Shown here: positions 1-4,921 of the stretch, piece after piece
Layout of the letters: each line of letters starts with the position of its first letter
Numbering within the stretch: the stretch's first letter is position 1
NCBI GenBank assembly: GCA_002084385.1
Contig: NBLS01000108.1
Span: 1 to 6,985, forward strand
DNA length: 6,985 nucleotides
Reading direction: 5' to 3'
Source: Desulfobacteraceae bacterium 4572_19
GTDB taxonomy: Bacteria; Desulfobacterota; Desulfobacteria; Desulfobacterales; NBLS01
The notes under the pieces: generated by a model
Seen by the model: the letters and a program-made list of their open reading frames with translations, nothing else
Databases searched by the model: none
What the model was told of the DNA's origin: nothing
Program-made: the position numbers and the translations under genes

Positions 1-1707
1 AGCAGTATTATTGCGTATATCATTAATTAAACTTTCTAACATTCTGGCATTAAATGTAACATGTTTATATGAGGGATAGTGGTAAACATATGGTTTGTAT
101 TCTTTAAAAATATTAGGGTAATATTTATACATATAAGTTAAAAGATTTCTCCAATATGCTTCACCGGAACATGGAGCATCAGAAATACTACCAAATGTTC
201 CAAATCCATAACCTTTTAAAATATCATATCCGGTGCTTCTATCACCCTGCCAGCCGTGGATGAAAATAATGGGAGTTCTTAAATTATCAGCAGGAATACT
301 ACTGGTATGAGTTTTAAAATAACGAAACATCTCTCCCACTGTGCCTTCTGAATTTTTACCAGCATCAATATAAGGATCGGCAACTTCACTACCATTTGCA
401 ACTACTTTAAACCGCACAGGATCCCATAAATAATCTTCAATAGAGTATAAAAGATGGGACGGTAAATATTCTGCAATAATGGGAGAATTAGCAGATGTTT
501 TATCTATGGGATTTAATAAAAACATATCCTGATAGTTTTTATAAACCACATTATCAAAATTTTCATTTTCTACTGTTAAGGTTTTAATCTTTGTAACACT
601 GTTAATAAACACATCATTATCAAAACCATAGGGATCATCCTCAATAATACCTCCGTCTAATATCAACAACCGAGCTTTAGTATTAGAAGAGTATATATGA
701 ACAAGGCAGTAGGCGGAATAATCAGTTTCATTCACATCATTTCCACCTTCGATATACACAAGATGATAACCATCACCTAAAGTTGTATCACCAAAAATAT
801 GTTCATCAGTACCTCCACCTAAAAAACCTGGATCTGATGCATCAACTATTGGATTTGCCACTTCAAATTCAAATGTCCAACCCTCTTCATTATCATATGT
901 TTTAATATAATAATCTTCCAAAGGCATATTATCATTTGAACCTTCTACTTCTTCCCATGACGGCAGTGTTTCATAATTTGTTTTCAATGCAATGGTATTA
1001 CCATACTCAACTGGATTAGATAATTTTGTAAAATAATCTATTTTACTTTCACCATCATCATCAATTTGTCCTTTTATCACATAAAGGGTAAATTTCAGCC
1101 CGCCTGAAGTGTTTGCAACTGCCTTTACAAGTGCGGATGTATGATTTTCTTTTCCAAGAATATATGCAAACATAACAGCTCCATTAGCTGTACTGCTTAT
1201 ATCAGGATTTTTACTACTGTCTATCCAGTCGTCTTTGGTATTGGAAGACAGATACCAAAAATCACCTGTTTCTTCCCCTGGATCCCAATCTTTAACCCCT
1301 GCTTTTGTACCCGTAATTTTTCCATTTGAACCAATAATTCTTGCATTTGCCTTCATACTGATTTTTCTAATTAGACCGGCATAGAGAACCACACTGGGCT
1401 CATTATTTTTCCATTTTCTATAAACTACTAAAGAGTTAAAAGTTTTATCACTATCCATATTCGCAAGGTTTGACACCATTACGAAAATCTTAAAATAGTA
1501 TGGAGAAGTTAATACCGCCACAGCTTCCGGCACAGAAAGATCACCAAAAGAGAGAGACCTTGCCTTAATATTTGAATCAACAAGATGTTTTTCAACAGAA
1601 ACCTTAACACCTGTTTTTTGCCCAAACTCTTTTAAAACCTGAGCCATGGTTACACCATCTGGAATTTGAGCTGATACTGTTTTATTTACAGCATCGTAAG
1701 TAATCAT
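1..1707 (-). CDS. Alpha/beta-hydrolase (lipase-like) protein with STN-like N-terminus, 3' end outside window, probably 5'-truncated
   Basis: I read this frame by translating the minus strand; it stays open from a TAA at 1783-1785 to base 1. The first ATG is at 1705-1707, giving 569 residues so far. Residues 8-75 resemble an STN/secretin N-terminal fold: a hydrophobic strand, then GVTMAQVLKEFGQKTGVKV, then a SLSFGDLSVPEAVAVL helix. A long acidic, Tyr/Gly-rich middle region follows, with no domain I can name. Residues 478-495 read TPIIFIHGWQGDRSTGYD, the strand plus HGW oxyanion-hole signature of lipase-like alpha/beta hydrolases. YHYPSYKHVTFNARMLESL (542-560) fits the next strand and helix. 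The catalytic Ser, Asp and His would lie beyond the window. Upstream of the ATG the frame still reads ITVSANAD, which looks like the end of a signal peptide (A-N-A cleavage), but the hydrophobic core is missing and a 62-bp inverted repeat sits there instead. No good ribosome binding site precedes the ATG. The protein is either truncated or cytoplasmic; the substrate is unknown. Confidence 0.8.
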   Translation of the reverse strand, partial: MITYDAVNKTVSAQIPDGVTMAQVLKEFGQKTGVKVSVEKHLVDSNIKARSLSFGDLSVPEAVAVLTSPYYFKIFVMVSNLANMDSDKTFNSLVVYRKWKNNEPSVVLYAGLIRKISMKANARIIGSNGKITGTKAGVKDWDPGEETGDFWYLSSNTKDDWIDSSKNPDISSTANGAVMFAYILGKENHTSALVKAVANTSGGLKFTLYVIKGQIDDDGESKIDYFTKLSNPVEYGNTIALKTNYETLPSWEEVEGSNDNMPLEDYYIKTYDNEEGWTFEFEVANPIVDASDPGFLGGGTDEHIFGDTTLGDGYHLVYIEGGNDVNETDYSAYCLVHIYSSNTKARLLILDGGIIEDDPYGFDNDVFINSVTKIKTLTVENENFDNVVYKNYQDMFLLNPIDKTSANSPIIAEYLPSHLLYSIEDYLWDPVRFKVVANGSEVADPYIDAGKNSEGTVGEMFRYFKTHTSSIPADNLRTPIIFIHGWQGDRSTGYDILKGYGFGTFGSISDAPCSGEAYWRNLLTYMYKYYPNIFKEYKPYVYHYPSYKHVTFNARMLESLINDIRNNTA

Positions 1708-1759
1708 ATTATCTGCATTTGCAGATACAGTTATCCATTTATTTAATGTTACTTTTTTT

Positions 1760-1821
1760 GGTAAGCGTTCACAAATGTGAGATTATCGAAAAATCACATT
1801 TCTTGGTCGTGAATGGTTACC
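1760..1821. repeat. 62-bp imperfect inverted repeat (REP/MITE-like)
   Basis: The outer arms are 1760-1772 (GGTAAGCGTTCAC) and 1809-1821 (GTGAATGGTTACC), which pair at 11 of 13 positions. The inner arms 1773-1780 and 1794-1801 (AAATGTGA/TCACATTT) pair perfectly. A 7-base insertion (1802-1808) bulges the right arm, and a 13-base spacer lies between the inner arms. The element is bordered by T-runs on both sides (1753-1759 and 1822-1827), which could be a target duplication or simply A/T-rich context. It carries the TAA that closes the upstream end of the hydrolase frame. The form suggests a small non-autonomous palindromic element; its copy number in the genome cannot be seen here. Confidence 0.65.
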
Positions 1822-1854
1822 TTTTTTAACTATTTAACACCTCGTAAAATAGTG

Positions 1855-1880
1855 TATGGGCGTATAATGATACACCCATA
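1855..1880 (-). terminator. Hairpin after the caspase gene, possible terminator
   Basis: An 11-bp stem (1855-1865 with 1870-1880) has a 4-base loop and lies 5 bases past the caspase stop codon. Its single mismatch becomes a G-U pair in RNA copied from the minus strand, which fits a role for the leftward transcript. What follows is A/T-rich (ACTATTTTA) but not a strong T-run, so this is either a weak intrinsic terminator or a 3'-end stabilising hairpin. Confidence 0.5.
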
Positions 1881-1885
1881 TAATT

Positions 1886-3346
1886 TTATAATTCCTTTAA
1901 ATTTTTTAAATCCAATAGCCACATGGAATCAGAGCTTTTACTGCTTTTAAAAAAATCCAGCTTTAGACTAAACATTGTACCGTAAATATTAATGCAATCA
2001 ATGGTTATTGATAAATCATCGGTAATTTCCATACAATCTTGAGGGCATGGTAAATCTTTTGAAAATTCCACAGACTTAAAACTATTAGTATCCATTTCCC
2101 ATAAAAATATATTAGCAGACAAACTATAACCTACAGAGTTTAATTTAAACTCGTATTTTTTATCATCTATAATAACACATGGAAGTGCAATAGTAAGGGT
2201 TTCATCAATATTTATGCACTGGTTTTCAGGGCAAACCGGTAAGCTTGTTGAGGTAATAAGAAATTCAGAAGATATATCCCCATCATAAAATTTTGGGGTT
2301 TGGTAAAGAAGCGTTGACTCTACAAAATCAAAAGCTTCTTCCATGGAGATATTGCCATCGTTATTTATATCATTTTTATACATATTGGAAGGTTCGTCAG
2401 GACAACCATTAAATGCCCCCATACCAACGAGCAAATGATAAACCAACTGGCCGTTATAAATTTGAATGTTTTCTCCTGAACTGCAAAGAAAACTACCCCA
2501 GTCATACGAAACCTGATCATCTCTTGATGATGCAATTACTGTCCATGGTTTTGTAGCCAAAGTTTTTAAATTCCTATTTAAACCAAATGAAAAAAATGTA
2601 TTGGATGTATTTTCGTTATAATTATTACCAATTTGTTTTATAATTTTTATAGTATTGGGTTGAAAGTTTTCAGAATTGGTTAAATTATAAGAGTTTTTAT
2701 TTTTTGTGTTATATAAAAATTTATCATCACGGCTATTTATTAATGCCCCTGAATAACAGGCATCAATTATAACTCCCACCTTTACACCTGTTACCTCTTT
2801 TTCCTCACTATCTTCTCTTCCTTCTAACCAAAGTTTTAATTCATCTTCTGTTATATAAGTTGAATTATCTGCATTTGATGCATCGTAGGGCAGTATAATT
2901 CCTTTTTGGTAAGACTCCATGGTTGTGCCATGTCCTGAAAAAGTAAATAAAAACTTTTCGGCTTTTTTTATACTACTGATAATACTATTTTTCATACTCT
3001 CTTTATCAGCATTTATATCTGTTAAAGTAATAACTTCCCAACCGTTTAGTTGCAAAAAAGCAGTCAACGCATCCGCATCATTAACAGGACCGCCCAGATC
3101 CTGCCCATACTTATACTCTGCCACTCCAACAACAACAGCTATATTTCGATTTATATCATCAGGAGTACTGACAAAATTTTCTTTGGTAATATCTCCATAA
3201 GATGACGTATTATAATTTAAGGAATTTTCTTCAGATAAATCAGTGGGAAATGTACTGGAATAGACAGGGGCTACACCATAAAACAAGAAAACAGTACCAG
3301 TTAGCCATAATGCAAAAAATATTTTTTGTATAACAGTATCTACCAT
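1886..3346 (-). CDS. Secreted caspase-family (C14-like) cysteine peptidase with EF-hand and duplicated C-terminal module
   Basis: The protein has 486 residues from the ATG at 3344-3346, chosen because AAAAGGAGG lies 6 bases upstream; a TTG 18 bases earlier overlaps that site. Residues 1-31 form a Sec signal peptide (Lys8, then a hydrophobic run to about VAPVYSS), so the enzyme should act in the periplasm or outside. The caspase p20-like core spans about 68-205. It contains NIAVVVGVAEY, GPVNDADAL, catalytic His139 in FTFSGHGT and catalytic Cys197 in IIDACYSGAL. ASSRDDQVSYDW (272-283) fits the C-terminal subdomain. Bacterial relatives with a D-A-C motif often cleave after Arg or Lys; the specificity here is not shown. 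Residues 326-337 form a canonical EF-hand loop (DINNDGNISMEE), suggesting Ca2+ binding. Residues 372-486 hold two copies of a Cys-containing module also found at the end of the C1 peptidase at 4922-6691. The gene has its own promoter and a downstream hairpin. Confidence 0.9.
   Translation of the reverse strand: MVDTVIQKIFFALWLTGTVFLFYGVAPVYSSTFPTDLSEENSLNYNTSSYGDITKENFVSTPDDINRNIAVVVGVAEYKYGQDLGGPVNDADALTAFLQLNGWEVITLTDINADKESMKNSIISSIKKAEKFLFTFSGHGTTMESYQKGIILPYDASNADNSTYITEDELKLWLEGREDSEEKEVTGVKVGVIIDACYSGALINSRDDKFLYNTKNKNSYNLTNSENFQPNTIKIIKQIGNNYNENTSNTFFSFGLNRNLKTLATKPWTVIASSRDDQVSYDWGSFLCSSGENIQIYNGQLVYHLLVGMGAFNGCPDEPSNMYKNDINNDGNISMEEAFDFVESTLLYQTPKFYDGDISSEFLITSTSLPVCPENQCINIDETLTIALPCVIIDDKKYEFKLNSVGYSLSANIFLWEMDTNSFKSVEFSKDLPCPQDCMEITDDLSITIDCINIYGTMFSLKLDFFKSSKSSDSMWLLDLKNLKEL
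1889..2233 (-). other. Two tandem copies of a C-x12-C-x10-KL module at the caspase C-terminus
   Basis: Copy 1 (residues 372-424) begins CPENQC and places Cys377, Cys390, Lys401-Leu402 and Trp416. Copy 2 (434-486) begins CPQDC and places Cys438, Cys451, Lys462-Leu463 and Trp476. The C-x12-C-x10-KL spacing is identical in both. Alternating hydrophobic residues (LTIAL, LSITI) suggest a small beta-sheet domain, and the paired cysteines could form a disulfide in the periplasm. I do not recognise it as a named family. Confidence 0.7.
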
Positions 3347-3352
3347 ACCATG

Positions 3353-3361
3353 CCTCCTTTT
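3353..3361 (-). promoter_or_regulatory. Ribosome binding site fixing the caspase start
   Basis: The minus strand reads AAAAGGAGG and ends 6 bases before the ATG at 3346. This near-perfect Shine-Dalgarno sequence favours that ATG over the in-frame TTG at 3362-3364. Confidence 0.85.
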
Positions 3362-3377
3362 CAAAAATTAAAGAGAG

Positions 3378-3406
3378 ACTTTAACAAACACTATAAAGGC
3401 TGTCAA
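3378..3406 (-). promoter_or_regulatory. Sigma70-type promoter of the caspase gene
   Basis: On the minus strand, a perfect -35 box TTGACA (3406-3401) is followed by a 17-base spacer and a -10-like TAAAGT (3383-3378, 4 of 6 matches). Transcription would start near 3371, leaving a leader of about 25 bases before the ATG. A closer match to the -10 consensus (TATAGT) lies within the spacer, but too near the -35 box. Confidence 0.6.
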
Positions 3407-3686
3407 GTGTTATCTGCGTCCCAAGTTTTTTTAAATATACCAATTTCTCCTTTTACTCGGTTATCAAATTTTGTAATTTTTTATAATGGTGAACTAAAAT
3501 TATAATTTTTATATTCAGATATTATTTGGAATCAACAGAATATTCTTTTTCCTGCTACAAAACTTAAATTATCGGAAACATAAAAACTATCTTAAGCAAA
3601 TTCTTATACCCACTTCTTGTATGCATAATCAAACTTTTCATAACATCAAAGCTGTGCGTATAATATTTAATAAATAATTTATTGTC
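3407..3686. other. Non-coding A/T-rich gap
   Basis: I see no gene, RNA gene or convincing long repeat in this stretch between the caspase promoter and the 20-bp tandem repeat. A short inverted repeat, ATTGT-CA-ACAAT (3681-3692), lies at its right border. It is too small to assign a role. Confidence 0.5.
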
Positions 3687-3726
3687 AACAATTATTAATA
3701 CGGATAAACAATTATTAATGCGGATA
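3687..3726. repeat. Two direct 20-bp repeats
   Basis: Bases 3687-3706 and 3707-3726 are adjacent copies differing at a single position (A or G before CGGATA). Each contains CAATTATTAAT followed by CGGATA. Exactly abutting copies at a helical multiple (about two turns) could be a paired protein-binding site, or a simple slippage duplication. They lie downstream of the repeat-protein gene and upstream of the caspase promoter. Confidence 0.75.
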
Positions 3727-3731
3727 AAATG

Positions 3732-3770
3732 CCTATTAATTGCCTATTATGGTAGGTAATTAATGGTAGG
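3732..3770 (-). terminator. Stem-loop after the repeat-protein gene, possible terminator
   Basis: The inner stem pairs 3736-3746 (TTAATTGCCTA) with 3753-3763 over 11 bp around a 6-base loop. An outer CCTA/TAGG stem (3732-3735 with 3767-3770) is separated from it by a 3-base bulge. The stem-loop begins 21 bases past the stop of the leftward gene. On the minus strand only a short TTTT follows, so termination is plausible but weak. Confidence 0.45.
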
Positions 3771-3791
3771 AAGGGCTACTCTGTGGGTTAC

Positions 3792-4271
3792 TTAAATTGT
3801 AAGAGACGACCCATTTGCCATATTACAAAAACCGGCAAGACCTGTTGTAATACCAGTGCCAATGCCACTTGCCATTCCACTGTTAAATTCTGCTAAACTT
3901 GCTGAAGCACCAGAGGTTTCATTGTTAATTTCACCAAACCCCGTTTTTATGCCACATGTTTTATTAGTAACCTCACCAAAACCTATTTGTGTACCATATA
4001 TTCCATTATTAATCGCACCAGAACCTGTTCCTGCACCACATAATTTACTGTTAATCGCACCAAAACCTATCTGTGCACCATATGCTTCATTATTCAAATT
4101 TCCAAAACCAATTTGGTTTATTAATTTTTGTGCTTCTGATGTAGCTGTTAGAATATTTAAGAATTGCTCCTTTTGCTCTGCTACGACAACAGAAGTATCA
4201 ACTGAACTTACCGGCATCTGTACGTTTAATTTTTCAAATGCTGTTCCTATCTGTAAATTTTGAGTAATCAT
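3792..4271 (-). CDS. Small protein with 14-residue tandem repeats, function unknown
   Basis: The protein has 159 residues from the ATG at 4269-4271, which is preceded 7 bases upstream by GGGAGGG. An in-frame ATG at 4337 lacks such a site and lies inside a hairpin repeat, so I reject it. There is no signal peptide or membrane span. Residues 1-52 look partly helical (AEQKEQFLNILTATSEAQKL). From residue 53 come five clear and one degenerate 14-residue repeats with consensus x-I/T-G-F-G-x-I-N-N-x-x-x-G-A, each containing GFG, GSG or a decayed form. The C-terminus is Gly/Ala/Ser/Thr-rich (GIGTGITTGLAG). Regular Gly and Asn spacing suits a beta-solenoid or fibre-like fold, or a repetitive surface or precursor peptide. 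I recognise no family. It lies divergently from the C1 peptidase gene, with a three-unit hairpin array between them. Confidence 0.7.
   Translation of the reverse strand: MITQNLQIGTAFEKLNVQMPVSSVDTSVVVAEQKEQFLNILTATSEAQKLINQIGFGNLNNEAYGAQIGFGAINSKLCGAGTGSGAINNGIYGTQIGFGEVTNKTCGIKTGFGEINNETSGASASLAEFNSGMASGIGTGITTGLAGFCNMANGSSLTI
3864..4115 (-). repeat. Coding tandem repeat, period 42 bp (14 residues), six units
   Basis: The units cover residues 53-66, 67-80, 81-94, 95-108, 109-122 and a diverged 123-136. Position 12 runs Tyr, Cys, Tyr, Cys, Ser over the first five, hinting at an older 28-residue double unit. DNA similarity between units is also visible, for example recurring CCAAAACCTAT on the plus strand. 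Confidence 0.75.
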
Positions 4272-4278
4272 TACAAAT

Positions 4279-4285
4279 CCCTCCC
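4279..4285 (-). promoter_or_regulatory. Ribosome binding site of the repeat protein
   Basis: The minus strand reads GGGAGGG and ends 7 bases before the ATG at 4271, which decides the start in favour of the 159-residue form. Confidence 0.75.
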
Positions 4286-4297
4286 ATCGATTTTTAT

Positions 4298-4535
4298 ATG
4301 AAAGTCCATAAAAAAGCTGTATTAAAAAGACTTTCATTTTTTATTGTGGCGTACTATTCGCCGTGGCTGTTTATATGAAAGTAGGGGTAAACCCTATGTG
4401 GTTGCCCAATAAGTATGTGCCTAACTTTCATATTTTGTTGTGGCGTACTATCCGCCACGGTGGTTATATGAAAGTTTCCATAAAACGCCATATTATAGAA
4501 ACTTTCATTTTTCGTTGTAGCATACTATCTGCTAT
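4298..4535. repeat. Three-unit array of paired stem-loops with covarying stems
   Basis: Each unit begins with a long stem ATGAAAGT...ACTTTCAT enclosing variable sequence: 4298-4306/4329-4337, 4375-4385/4420-4431 (one bulged A) and 4468-4478/4498-4508. About 8 bases later comes a second stem of 6 bp with a conserved 7-base loop TACTAT(C/T): 4346-4364, 4440-4458 and 4517-4535. Second stems are GTGGCG/CGCCGT, GTGGCG/CGCCAC and GTAGCA/TGCTAT, so paired bases change together. All deviations become G-U pairs only in RNA read rightwards. Conserved TT and GG flanks of the second stem would add two further U-G pairs, also only on the plus strand. Unit spacing is 77 and 93 bases. It overlaps the leader of the leftward repeat-protein gene. 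This may be a structured-RNA repeat or a palindromic element family; no known class is recognised. Confidence 0.75.
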
Positions 4536-4806
4536 GGCAAGTTTCCTATTACCTATTTATATTTTACATCAGGCAATATTTACTTCTTTTGCACAATACA
4601 CACTTTCTCGCTATACAAAGCAATTAATATACCACCATGCTAACCATCTGTTTTTACAACATTTTTTAAACTATTTCAGTAACCAACCAATAAAAAGCAT
4701 ATAATATGTGGAAAAATTTTCCATAACAATTACAATCAGAAATTACCGAAAAAATATTTTACATTCATAAATAATTATAAAATACACCTCAGTCATAACT
4801 AAAGTC
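4536..4806. other. Non-coding A/T-rich gap before the C1 peptidase promoter
   Basis: I see no convincing gene here. One perfect palindrome, TGGAAAA-A-TTTTCCA, lies at 4709-4723 and could be an operator-like site. An open plus-strand frame crosses the hairpin array and runs to 4704, but its composition is typical of translated A/T-rich repeat DNA, so I do not call it a gene. Confidence 0.5.
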
Positions 4807-4836
4807 TTGACAAATTGTGGTAACTTTGTTTACAAA
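4807..4836 (+). promoter_or_regulatory. Candidate promoter of the C1 peptidase gene
   Basis: A perfect -35 box TTGACA (4807-4812) is followed after 18 bases by TACAAA (4831-4836, 4 of 6 matches to the -10 box). The predicted start, near 4843, lies about 80 bases before the GTG start codon. The -10 box is weak. Confidence 0.35.
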
Positions 4837-4921
4837 CCGGAAGATGATAATTTTCACTGGTGTAACGAAGAAGCCGTATTGAAATACTGCATTAAGCATA
4901 CAACGAAGTGAAATTATTTAT

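Noticed and set aside
3687..3770. CRISPR array or replication-origin iterons
   Set aside because: There are only two abutting copies with no spacers, no nearby cas or replication genes, and no further iterons.
3856..4263. Plus-strand open frame opposite the repeat protein
   Set aside because: It is a shadow of the 42-bp repeat on the other strand, Pro-rich as expected from reversed Gly codons.
4272..4337. 22-residue N-terminal extension of the repeat protein
   Set aside because: Its ATG lies inside the first hairpin stem and lacks a Shine-Dalgarno sequence, whereas the ATG at 4271 has GGGAGGG 7 bases upstream.
4363..4704. Plus-strand open frame of 113 codons over the hairpin array
   Set aside because: It has no ribosome binding site, its first half is translated hairpin repeat, and its second half has A/T-driven composition. 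The covarying stems explain the sequence better than a protein does.
4807..4911. Short plus-strand frame from a TTG ending just before the C1 peptidase, with several Cys residues
   Set aside because: It has no ribosome binding site or recognisable family, and its TTG is the same one used by the candidate -35 box. It could be a remnant but cannot be supported as a gene.
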